Below, piece after piece: positions 7,404-12,946 of a stretch of DNA of 12,946 bases (position 1 is the stretch's first letter; the number at the start of each line of letters is the position of its first letter). The stretch spans positions 1 through 12,946 of the forward strand of contig CAMPGU010000102.1 in the NCBI GenBank assembly GCA_946885645.1, read 5' to 3'. The DNA is from an uncultured Haloferula sp. GTDB taxonomy: Bacteria > Verrucomicrobiota > Verrucomicrobiae > Verrucomicrobiales > Akkermansiaceae. The notes below the pieces were generated by a model that was given only the letters and a program-made list of their open reading frames with translations, made no database searches and was not told the origin of the DNA. The position numbers and the translations under genes are program-made.

Positions 7404-8859
7404 TGGCTATTTCGATTTCCAGGAACAAATTCACACCCGTCGAATCCGCAGTCACATCCACCCGTTTGACCGGCACCCCGGCGGGGACAAGGTCGAGCAT
7501 CTCCTCTTTGCCGCGATAGATGAGGTTCCACTCCATGAGATACTCCATCCAAGCTTTCCGGGGATTGCTATCGGCCACGTTCGTCACCACCACCAGGCCG
7601 CCGGGCTTGGCGATGGAACAGAAGAATTCCACCAGCCGCTTGCCGACCCGCTGCGAAAGATAATCGAAGAGTCCGGCGCAATAGACAACGTCATAGCTCC
7701 CCAATTCCGGATCGCCGCCCGGCTGTACGGCCGCTTTCAGGATCTGGTGCACGGAACGCGGGATGAACTTCATCTGCGTATTGCGTGCCATCCCCATGCG
7801 CACCTTGTCCAATCGCTCGCGGGTGTATTCCAAGGTCTCGGGGTTGAAGTCGAGGAGGTCGAATTCCATCAGGTCGCTGGAATCATGTTCCTTCAGGAAA
7901 CGCAGCACCTCTTCCGCCGGGCCGCAGCCGAGATTGAAAGCCCGCGCGCGGCCGCGGCCGAAACGACGGCTCGACTCGCGGTCCAGCATGTCCACGAGAT
8001 AGTCGATGCGGTTCCGGTGAGCCACCACCGGCTCGGTGTTGAGCATTGCATAGTTGAGGAGCTTCGCGAACGATGATGCACCTTCGTAAGGATCCCTCAA
8101 CATCATGTTTACCATTTCGTAGTCCCCTGCGTATCCGAGGGGCTTCGTGTAGGTACGGTAGAGGAAAGGCGAGCAGAGGACGATCGGATGAAGCTCCCGG
8201 CGGATATATGACTTGTGCGAGGGCATCTCCTCCTCGCTCACCTGACCGGCCACATCCTCGAAGCTTTCCATCGCCGGGATGACTTCCTCGATCACTTTCT
8301 TCTGGATGTTCGCGAAAATCTCGCGCTCCAGATCGTCGCGGCGGCGGGTGGCAGTGGAGCGGATGCCCACGTCGATGCCGCCCATCCAGTGCTGCACGCC
8401 GGTGAGCGTGCTCGACATGTCGGCTACTGAAATCTTGAACGCGTCCTGAACCTTGTTCGCCGCCTTCCAGTCGGACATGAAGCCCTTGAACTGGCTGCCG
8501 AGGTCGGCCTCGCCAGTCACCCCGGAGAGGAAATCGACCTCCTGCCACCCGTCCTCCAGGCTCGCTTCACAGACCAGCACGAGGCCGGTATTAAGAAGGT
8601 TGCTGACAACGGCCTTCCCTCGATAAATCAAACGTTTGTTCGCGAGGATCCGAAAATCAGACAGCACTTCGGATAGCTGCAGGATGCTGTAGGGATTGTA
8701 CACCTCGAACACCACCGAGTAGCGGGTGAGGCGGAGCAGGTTGGCCTGAACTTCCATCCCTTGGCTGTTCCGGCACTTGATAACGCTTTGCGACTGGTCG
8801 GGGAGAATCTCCATCAGCAATTGTTTTTCTTGGAGCGCAAGACACTCGAAATCGGACAT
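7396..8859 (-). CDS. phcB: PhcB-type SAM-dependent methyltransferase (3-hydroxy fatty acid methyl ester signal synthase family)
   Basis: A 487-residue protein. The C-terminal half is a class I SAM methyltransferase: motif I AFNLGCGPAEEV (307-318), acidic strand end DLLDFNPET (334-342), YDVVYCAGLFDYLS (389-402) and PGGLVVVTN (419-427). Before it lies the block that marks this family, RTYTKPLGYAGDYEMVNMML (235-254), followed by AHRNRIDYL (280-288). The end PTGVN-like 'STGVNLFLEI' is also typical. This family includes Ralstonia PhcB, which methylates a 3-hydroxy fatty acid to the quorum-sensing methyl ester. It is broad, so the exact product is not proven. The N-terminal 110 residues look like a beta-barrel with a PilZ-like outline but lack the RxxxR and (D/N)xSxxG motifs. 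A helical linker (170-215) joins the halves. I start at ATG 8859 (AGGG 12 to 15 bases upstream); a TTG at 8880 would add seven residues. Its stop overlaps the kinase start (ATGGCTGA). Confidence 0.85.
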   Translation of the reverse strand: MSDFECLALQEKQLLMEILPDQSQSVIKCRNSQGMEVQANLLRLTRYSVVFEVYNPYSILQLSEVLSDFRILANKRLIYRGKAVVSNLLNTGLVLVCEASLEDGWQEVDFLSGVTGEADLGSQFKGFMSDWKAANKVQDAFKISVADMSSTLTGVQHWMGGIDVGIRSTATRRRDDLEREIFANIQKKVIEEVIPAMESFEDVAGQVSEEEMPSHKSYIRRELHPIVLCSPFLYRTYTKPLGYAGDYEMVNMMLRDPYEGASSFAKLLNYAMLNTEPVVAHRNRIDYLVDMLDRESSRRFGRGRARAFNLGCGPAEEVLRFLKEHDSSDLMEFDLLDFNPETLEYTRERLDKVRMGMARNTQMKFIPRSVHQILKAAVQPGGDPELGSYDVVYCAGLFDYLSQRVGKRLVEFFCSIAKPGGLVVVTNVADSNPRKAWMEYLMEWNLIYRGKEEMLDLVPAGVPVKRVDVTADSTGVNLFLEIEIANG

Positions 8860-8880
8860 ACGGGCAAGCCCTAGTACCAA

Positions 8881-8899
8881 GCCTGCAAATGTTGCAGGC
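8881..8899. repeat. Perfect 8+8 base inverted repeat between the Nudix gene and phcB
   Basis: GCCTGCAA, a 3-base centre, then TTGCAGGC: a perfect inverted repeat directly after the Nudix stop codon (8900-8902) and 22 bases before the phcB-like start. On the transcribed (minus) strand the stem is followed by TTGG and not a run of T, so it is a poor intrinsic terminator. It could be an operator, an mRNA hairpin that tunes phcB translation, or a weak attenuator. A TACTAG sequence lies just downstream on the minus strand (8876-8871) and could be a -10, without a good -35. Confidence 0.5.
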
Positions 8900-9364
8900 T
8901 CAAAGCTTCACCCCGAAGAAGTCCAGCATTACCAGGCGGTACACGTCCCGCTTGAACTCCGGGAGCCACTCCAAGTCGAATTCCTCCGGCATGATCCACC
9001 GGTAGGCGGCGAATTCCCTCGGACGCTGGTTCACATCCACTTCCGGCGCGTCCGGCCTCAGCAGGCAGTGGTAGTAGGTCTGCTCTTGGCCGTGACAGCC
9101 ATGTTTGCGCATTTTTTTGGATCGGACCTCCTCCGGATAGAGGTAGCGGTAGCCGGAGCGCCAGCTCAGGAGTTCGTAGTGCTCCGGCAGGAGCCCCACC
9201 TCCTCGTGCACCTCGCGGTAAAGAGCCTGCTCCAGGCTTTCCCCGTCATCCACCCCCCCTTGCGGAAACTGCCAGGCTCCGGGAATGGTCCAGCGCTCGC
9301 ACACGAGCAACTGCCCCTGCGGCTTCACCATCACAGCGGCGACATTGGGCCGGAATCGAACCAC
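8900..9364 (-). CDS. Nudix hydrolase, RppH-like (RNA pyrophosphohydrolase type)
   Basis: Nudix enzyme of 154 residues that hydrolyses nucleoside diphosphate-X substrates. A complete Nudix box spans 36-58 (Gx5Ex7REVxEEVGL): Gly36, Glu42, Arg50-Glu51, Glu54-Glu55 and Gly57, with the Mg2+-binding glutamates intact. RFRPNVAAVMV at the N-terminus and AWQFPQGGVDDGES match RppH, which removes pyrophosphate from 5'-triphosphorylated mRNA and dinucleoside polyphosphates. The 'YRYLYPEE...GQEQTYYHCLL' middle also fits. The start is GTG 9364, because family homology begins immediately and there is no good ATG upstream. A sigma70-like promoter ends only five bases before it, suggesting a leaderless message. 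It is first in the long minus-strand run, separated from the phcB-like gene by 40 bases containing a perfect inverted repeat. It may be co-transcribed with the signalling genes, although no functional link is evident. Diadenosine-polyphosphate hydrolase activity is an alternative description of the same family. Confidence 0.9.
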   Translation of the reverse strand: MVRFRPNVAAVMVKPQGQLLVCERWTIPGAWQFPQGGVDDGESLEQALYREVHEEVGLLPEHYELLSWRSGYRYLYPEEVRSKKMRKHGCHGQEQTYYHCLLRPDAPEVDVNQRPREFAAYRWIMPEEFDLEWLPEFKRDVYRLVMLDFFGVKL

Positions 9365-9398
9365 ACCGGAGTTTAGCCAAAACGCGGCCTTTGCTCAA
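9365..9398 (-). promoter_or_regulatory. Sigma70-like promoter of the Nudix-phc run, apparently leaderless
   Basis: On the minus strand TTGAGC (9398-9393; 4 of 6 to TTGACA) is followed by an exact 17-base spacer and TAAACT (9375-9370; 4 of 6 to TATAAT), then CCGGT and the GTG start at 9364. Transcription would begin at or within one to two bases of the start codon. The remaining divergent gap (9399-9468) must hold the promoter of the plus-strand gene at 9469. I see only a weak TGGCCA (9431-9436), 17 bases, CACACT (9454-9459) there. Confidence 0.5.
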
Positions 9399-9440
9399 TC
9401 CTTAACTTTCCCGAAATATAGCCGCCAATCTGGCCAAATT

Positions 9441-9463
9441 CCGGAGGCCCGTTCACACTCCGG
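9441..9463 (+). repeat. Short inverted repeat before the secreted acidic protein gene
   Basis: CCGGAG (9441-9446) and CTCCGG (9458-9463) form a six-base stem with an 11-base loop, ending five bases before ATG 9469. It contains the only GGAGG near this start, but 20 or so bases away, too far for a normal ribosome site. It could be a 5' mRNA hairpin or chance. Confidence 0.25.
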
Positions 9464-9468
9464 CCAAG

Positions 9469-10041
9469 ATGAAAAAGACCGCACTGCTCGTCCTCCTCCC
9501 CTTGATGCTGGCCGCCACCCCCTCCTCCCTTTTCGCCCAGGCCAACGACAATCAGAACCAAAGCCAGACCGACCGGGAGGAGGACGAAGATGAAGAGGAG
9601 GAGACTACCGCCGAGGAGGGCGAAGGATCCAAGCGCTTCTGGCAGGCCACCGTTCCCGGCGGGAACTACATGGTCGCCATCGACCGCATCTCCTCGGTCA
9701 GCATGCACGAGTACGTGCTGGATGCCCTGCTGGTGAACGAGGTGGTGATCGACACCAACGGCCGGGCCCTGGCGCGCTTCTACCACATCGGGACCATCGC
9801 CGACGCCGCGGCATCCTCGACCGGCAGCCGGGTGGTGGAACGCGGGCGGCAGCTTGTCGATCAAGCGGGCCAGCGCGCCAATACGAACATCCACAACCTC
9901 CCGCAGAAGAGCTACCCGACGACCACCCATGCGGGAATGATCGAGTACCGCATCCTCAACCTCGCCGACTTGAAGGCCCTCTACAAGAACGTCCAGTCCG
10001 CATGGGAAAGCGGCCGGGGGAAGACGATCACCGTCCGCTGA
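9469..10041 (+). CDS. Secreted protein with acidic low-complexity segment, function unknown
   Basis: I do not recognise this 190-residue protein. It has a clear Sec signal peptide (MKK, then a hydrophobic stretch to about residue 22, likely cleavage after SLFA or FAQA). A Gln/Asn-rich patch (26-33) and a strongly acidic stretch of Glu/Asp (36-52) follow. The rest (about 55-190) looks like a folded alpha/beta domain beginning FWQATVPGGNYMVAIDRISSVSMHEYVLD, which reads like a domain that tolerates or binds a small partner; no catalytic motif or metal site is evident. There is no cysteine, and no lipobox, so it should be soluble in the periplasm or exported. It is transcribed divergently from the Nudix-phc run and converges on the AsmA-like gene with only two bases between the stops (TGA at 10039-10041, TAG at 10046-10044). 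The protein type is common as an uncharacterised family near envelope genes. The start is set by the signal peptide. Confidence 0.8.
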   Translation: MKKTALLVLLPLMLAATPSSLFAQANDNQNQSQTDREEDEDEEEETTAEEGEGSKRFWQATVPGGNYMVAIDRISSVSMHEYVLDALLVNEVVIDTNGRALARFYHIGTIADAAASSTGSRVVERGRQLVDQAGQRANTNIHNLPQKSYPTTTHAGMIEYRILNLADLKALYKNVQSAWESGRGKTITVR

Positions 10042-10043
10042 GG

Positions 10044-11585
10044 CTACTCCCGCTTCTCCTCCTCGCGGGGGCGCTCCTTTCCCCTGAGAACATCGAAGAT
10101 TCCACCCACTTCGCGCACCACGTCCTCCGCTTCCCGCAGCGTGTCGCGCCCCTCCCCGATCAAGTCCGCGCTCTTCTTCAGGTGGGCTTGCAAGTCGTCG
10201 CCGATGACTTCGCGGGTGAATTTCAGCACGCGTTGCCCGGATTCCGGGAGCACCTCGAACATCCGCAAGCCGGCGGCCTCCACCAGCCGCGCGGTCAGAT
10301 CTTCCTCCGGTTCGTCGAGCGTCCCGGTAATGTGGAGGTCGGTCCAGAGAAGCCCTTTGTCACCGGGCATGAAAACGACCGATTCCGCCCCGGGAATGCG
10401 CGACAAGATCCCCGGTACCAGGCCGAGGCGGAAGCGTCCGTCCAGCCGCTCGTCCCGGTCCATGCGCAGGCCGCCTTCGAGATGCACCAAGCCTTCGCAT
10501 CCGATCACCAGATCCCGTAGCACCAGCGCTCCATCCTCCCACTCGAAATCGGTCCTCCCCTCCTGCAGCGAAACCCGCCGGAAACGGGTGGTATCCGCAT
10601 AGGCGGACAGGGCATCGAGTAGCGGGAGAGCCGTCAGGATTCCGTCCGTGAGCTCGAGATGCCCTGCCACCGAGGGACCGGCGTCGCCATTCTCCACGGA
10701 AAAGTCGGCATCCACTTTTCCGGAAAGCCGCTGCTTCCAGTTTTCCGGCAGGATCTCCGCGCACGCGATGTCCATCAGGTTGCCGGTGAAAGCATATCCG
10801 TCTCCCTTCACCGACATTTCCCCGGCCAGGTCGAGCCGCCCGGTTTCATAGACGCGGAAATCCGCATCGGTCAGGAAAACCGTATCTCCCTGATAGCGCA
10901 GCCTCGCGCGCCCCAGCTCCATCGCCGGTGCCCATGTCCAGGGCAGCTTCACCACGCCATCGGATCCTTCCGCCTTGTAGCTACGCTTCGCGCCATCCGG
11001 CGTGAGGCGCCAGGAAGTGCCCGCGATGCCGATCGAACCGCTCCGGGTAAGGACGCTCAGGGAAGAGCTGGAAATCTCGACCTGACGGAGTTCCACCTCG
11101 CGGGGAATCAGGAAATCGTACCACTTCTTCCCCTTCGGAAAGGGGGCCGGCACGGCCGGGGGCGGGGTGTGCCTGGTCCTGTCCGCGGCGGTGGTGTCGA
11201 TCGCGATCTCGATGCGATTGGCGCGGGCGTCATCCACTTGCCAGACATCCTTCCACCATCCGCCGAGACCGACTTCCACGCGCAGTCCCTCGGCATCGAT
11301 CGATTTCACCAAGCCATCCCCGGCGGCGGTGAAGGAGGGAGTATCCATACGGGTGCCGCTCCATTGAAAGGGGCCGAACTCGCTCTCCACCCGCAGGGCC
11401 TTGTCGGCCGAGGCGGAAAGCATCCGCCGGAAGCTTTCCCCGTGCAGCCAGCTGCGCAGCCACATGTAGCCTCCGCCCATCAGGATCACGCCGAGACCGA
11501 GCGCCGCCACCACACCGCGGGTCCACCACCGGGCTCGCCCGGCGTTCCCGGCTGCCGCGGTCTTTCTCCTCTGTCTCCGGCTCAT
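10044..11585 (-). CDS. AsmA-like membrane-anchored envelope protein
   Basis: Predicted 513-residue protein with one N-terminal membrane anchor (about 24-43, after a very basic MSRRQRRK start) and a large periplasmic part. From about residue 50 the pattern 'ESFRRMLSASADKALRVESEFGPFQWSGTRMDTPSFTAAG' followed by repeated short amphipathic beta strands (EGLRVEVGLGGWW, VELRQVEISSSSLSVL, GRLDLAGEMSVKGDGYAFTGNL, GHLELTDGILTALPLLDAL) is typical of AsmA/DUF3971-like proteins, relatives of lipid-bridge proteins that act between inner and outer membranes. The C-terminus (about 455-513) is helical and highly charged. The start at ATG 11585 puts the basic N-terminus and anchor in the right place; the open frame extends to 11705 but that runs into the sufT coding region. 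It is divergent from sufT (75-base gap) and convergent with the secreted protein at 9469-10041. Which AsmA subfamily it belongs to cannot be told, and a role in phospholipid transport is inference. Confidence 0.75.
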   Translation of the reverse strand: MSRRQRRKTAAAGNAGRARWWTRGVVAALGLGVILMGGGYMWLRSWLHGESFRRMLSASADKALRVESEFGPFQWSGTRMDTPSFTAAGDGLVKSIDAEGLRVEVGLGGWWKDVWQVDDARANRIEIAIDTTAADRTRHTPPPAVPAPFPKGKKWYDFLIPREVELRQVEISSSSLSVLTRSGSIGIAGTSWRLTPDGAKRSYKAEGSDGVVKLPWTWAPAMELGRARLRYQGDTVFLTDADFRVYETGRLDLAGEMSVKGDGYAFTGNLMDIACAEILPENWKQRLSGKVDADFSVENGDAGPSVAGHLELTDGILTALPLLDALSAYADTTRFRRVSLQEGRTDFEWEDGALVLRDLVIGCEGLVHLEGGLRMDRDERLDGRFRLGLVPGILSRIPGAESVVFMPGDKGLLWTDLHITGTLDEPEEDLTARLVEAAGLRMFEVLPESGQRVLKFTREVIGDDLQAHLKKSADLIGEGRDTLREAEDVVREVGGIFDVLRGKERPREEEKRE

Positions 11586-11625
11586 GGGCGAAAGCTGCCG
11601 TCTTTCGCGCCACACGGCAAGCCGC

Positions 11626-11660
11626 TTGCACCGCCCCGTGCCCCCGCTACACTGGGTCCC
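11626..11660 (+). promoter_or_regulatory. Sigma70-like promoter of sufT, apparently leaderless
   Basis: TTGCAC (11626-11631) as -35 (TTG matched), a 16-base spacer, and TACACT (11648-11653; 4 of 6 to TATAAT) as -10. Only seven bases (GGGTCCC) separate the -10 from ATG 11661, so the transcript would start at or next to the A of ATG. No ribosome binding site is visible, which agrees with a leaderless mRNA. The same 75-base gap must hold the AsmA-like promoter, for which I see no good candidate. Confidence 0.5.
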
Positions 11661-12206
11661 ATGCACGAGGAAATCGCCCTGTCCCGCGAAGTGGAAGCCA
11701 TTCAAATCCCCAGCGGGGACAGCATCACGCTACCGGCCGGGACTCCCGTTTTCATCACCCAGCGGCTCGGCGGCACCTACACCGTCGCGACCTCCGCCGG
11801 TCTGGCGCGCATTTCCTCAAAGGATGCGGACGCCCTGGGAGTCGATCTCGAGAAGGAGAAGGAGAAGCAGGCCGAGGCGGTCCGCCTGAAAGATGCCCCG
11901 CTCGAAGAACAAGTCTGGGCTCAGCTCAAGGGCGTCTATGACCCGGAAATCCCGGTGGACATCGTCAACCTCGGTCTGGTTTACGACTGCGGCATCGAGG
12001 AGCAGGACGGCAAGAAAACCGTTTCGATCAAAATGACTCTGACGGCCCCCGGCTGCGGGATGGGTCCGGTGATCGCCGCCGATGCCCAGGCGAAGATCAT
12101 GACCATCGAAGGCATCGACGATGCCAAGGTTGAGCTGGTCTGGGATCCGGCCTGGAATCAGGACATGATCTCCGAGGAAGGGAAGATGAAGCTCGGGATG
12201 ATCTGA
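11661..12206 (+). CDS. sufT: Putative Fe-S cluster assembly protein SufT (MIP18 family)
   Basis: Predicted SufT of 181 residues, a cytosolic factor for maturation of iron-sulfur proteins. The N-terminal domain (1-65) carries the SufT-specific segment 'IPSGDSITLPAGTPVFITQRLGGTYTVAT...ARISSKDADALG'. A charged helical linker (63-78, EKEKEKQAEAV) leads to the MIP18/DUF59 domain with the hallmark DPEIPVDIVNLGLVYD (94-109), TAPGCGMG (128-135, conserved Cys132) and VELVWDPAW (157-165), ending near the end of the protein. In bacteria this family often sits with suf genes; here no other suf gene is visible in the window, so it is apparently a stand-alone locus with its own promoter. ATG 11661 is chosen because the SufT-specific N-terminus begins there; the upstream open frame from 10659 is antisense to the AsmA-like gene. 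The downstream neighbour is convergent. Confidence 0.93.
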   Translation: MHEEIALSREVEAIQIPSGDSITLPAGTPVFITQRLGGTYTVATSAGLARISSKDADALGVDLEKEKEKQAEAVRLKDAPLEEQVWAQLKGVYDPEIPVDIVNLGLVYDCGIEEQDGKKTVSIKMTLTAPGCGMGPVIAADAQAKIMTIEGIDDAKVELVWDPAWNQDMISEEGKMKLGMI

Positions 12207-12216
12207 GCTTCTTCCG

Positions 12217-12234
12217 GGCCTTCGTTACAAGGCC
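12217..12234. terminator. Weak hairpin between convergent sufT and the CxCC protein gene
   Basis: GGCCTT, loop CGTTAC, AAGGCC: a perfect six-base stem 11 bases after the sufT stop and overlapping the TAA stop (12227-12225) of the opposite gene. No T run follows on either strand, so a rho-independent terminator is only a possibility; it may act as a bidirectional 3' end. Confidence 0.3.
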
Positions 12235-12866
12235 TCCTCGTGGAAAGGATAAGGCATTCTCCCCCCGTTCCATCCTTTAGCCGCAAGCTCGCGGTAAACG
12301 GTAAGAATCCGGTCCTTGAACACCGGGTCGGTAGCTTGCATGGCGGGCGGGACTTCCACCGCGGCCTGACCGTGCTCGTAGGGCGCTCCCTTTACCACCT
12401 TGACCGGATCTGAGGCGCGGATCGCTTCGAGGAGCAAATTGTAGCGGACAAGGACCCCATCGAGATGGAGCTGTCCGCGGTGGTCGATCTTGAAGGAGAG
12501 TTTTTGCGAGCGGCCGATGCGGCGAGCCAATAACTTCGCGTCCTGAGATTCGTGCCAAATAGCGAGCTTCCCGTCCTTCATCAGGACGCCGCCGACCGGA
12601 CCCGCGCAGCACAGGCAGTCATTCCACGTGATGGGCAGGATTCCCTCGATGCGCTTCGGGGTGTTCGGGGAGACCTTGCGAAGTCCTGCCCATTGTTCCC
12701 TGGTCAGGGTCACGGAATCCAGCGCCTCCATTTCCTCGACCTGCGACGGGCTCAAGGTGACGAGCGTATGGGGAACCGTCAAACGGTCCTGCTCATCCTT
12801 TGGCAGTCCGTCGGCCAAAGACGAGTGAGCCATGGCGAGACCGAGAACCAGGATCGATGTTTTCAT
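12225..12866 (-). CDS. Secreted CxCC protein with a possible ExbD/TolR-like segment, function unknown
   Basis: Unrecognised 213-residue protein. A signal peptide (1-18, likely cleavage at SLA-DG) indicates export. The mature part carries 'WNDCLCCAGPVGGV' (81-94) with a C-x-C-C cluster (Cys84, 86, 87), suited to metal binding or disulfide chemistry. 'ARRIGRSQKLSFKIDHRGQLHLDGVLVRYNLLLEAIRAS' (114-152) follows the pattern of ExbD/TolR periplasmic domains (strand, 'xIDxxGxLxLDG', then a helix 'xxLLxAI'). There is no N-terminal membrane anchor of the ExbD kind, so any kinship is distant. The C-terminus (170-213) contains 'AMQATDPVFKDRILTVYRELAAKGWNGGRMPYPFHEEAL'-type sequence of no known motif. 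The start ATG 12866 is set by the signal peptide; the ribosome site is weak. It is convergent with sufT (18-base gap). Upstream (12867-12946) I see a poor promoter candidate TTGTTT-17-TATTTA on the minus strand and a pair of AACTCAGG repeats 15 bases apart (12910-12917, 12925-12932) cut by the window edge. Confidence 0.72.
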   Translation of the reverse strand: MKTSILVLGLAMAHSSLADGLPKDEQDRLTVPHTLVTLSPSQVEEMEALDSVTLTREQWAGLRKVSPNTPKRIEGILPITWNDCLCCAGPVGGVLMKDGKLAIWHESQDAKLLARRIGRSQKLSFKIDHRGQLHLDGVLVRYNLLLEAIRASDPVKVVKGAPYEHGQAAVEVPPAMQATDPVFKDRILTVYRELAAKGWNGGRMPYPFHEEAL

Positions 12867-12946
12867 GGGATGGAGTTGTCAGACGTTGGCGGGACGTTAA
12901 ATACCACCAAACTCAGGTCGAAACAACTCAGGATCTTCGGAAGGCT

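Noticed and set aside
10659..11660. Plus-strand open frame continuous with sufT, which would give a 515-residue fusion
   Set aside because: The upstream part is antisense to the AsmA-like gene and has no domain; SufT homology and a promoter both point to ATG 11661.
11586..11705. N-terminal extension of the AsmA-like protein into sufT
   Set aside because: It would overlap sufT coding sequence and place 40 non-hydrophobic residues before the basic anchor.
12910..12932. Two AACTCAGG direct repeats, 15 bases apart, near the right edge
   Set aside because: Only two short copies and the window ends here; chance is not excluded. Mentioned in the neighbouring gene entry only.
1..12946. Search for tRNA, rRNA, CRISPR arrays, insertion sequences, attachment sites and prophage genes
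   Set aside because: No cloverleaf, repeat-spacer pattern, transposase, integrase or target duplication was seen by eye on either strand.

Overview
The window reads as GC-rich chromosomal DNA from a Gram-negative bacterium: there is a FadL-type outer-membrane barrel, an AsmA-like envelope protein and two Sec-type secreted proteins. My best guess is Verrucomicrobiota (Luteolibacter-like). This rests on the overall look of the proteins and the gene mix, not on a marker gene, so it is tentative. Coding density is very high. No gap exceeds about 120 bases, and there are no rRNA, tRNA, CRISPR or insertion elements.

Layout. The 3' end of a class II fumarase gene (1-230, +) meets a long run of minus-strand genes. 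Read in the direction of transcription (9364 down to 227) these are: a Nudix hydrolase (RppH-like), a PhcB-type SAM methyltransferase, a giant hybrid histidine kinase, a response regulator with an unusual C-terminal domain, a small AraC-type regulator, a FadL-type outer-membrane protein and two short-chain dehydrogenases. Right of a divergent promoter region lie a secreted acidic protein (+), an AsmA-like protein (-), SufT (+) and a secreted CxCC protein (-).

The main result is at 3643-8859. The order methyltransferase, membrane kinase, receiver-kinase, response regulator matches phcB-phcS-phcR-phcQ, the Ralstonia operon that makes and senses 3-hydroxy fatty acid methyl esters for quorum sensing. 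Here phcS and phcR appear fused into one 906-residue protein (6 TM - HisKA - HATPase - REC - HisKA-like - HATPase). The genes overlap by 8 and 4 bases, so they are very probably translated together. Directly downstream come a sensor-less AraC-type DNA-binding protein and a translationally coupled fadL-SDR-SDR block with its own palindrome-covered promoter. FadL proteins carry hydrophobic fatty-acid-like molecules across the outer membrane and SDRs reduce or oxidise such compounds. The whole run could therefore be one signalling and response unit, but the link between the two blocks is inference.

The two best sigma70-like promoters I can find (before the Nudix gene and before sufT) place the start codon 6 to 8 bases after the -10 box, which suggests leaderless mRNAs.
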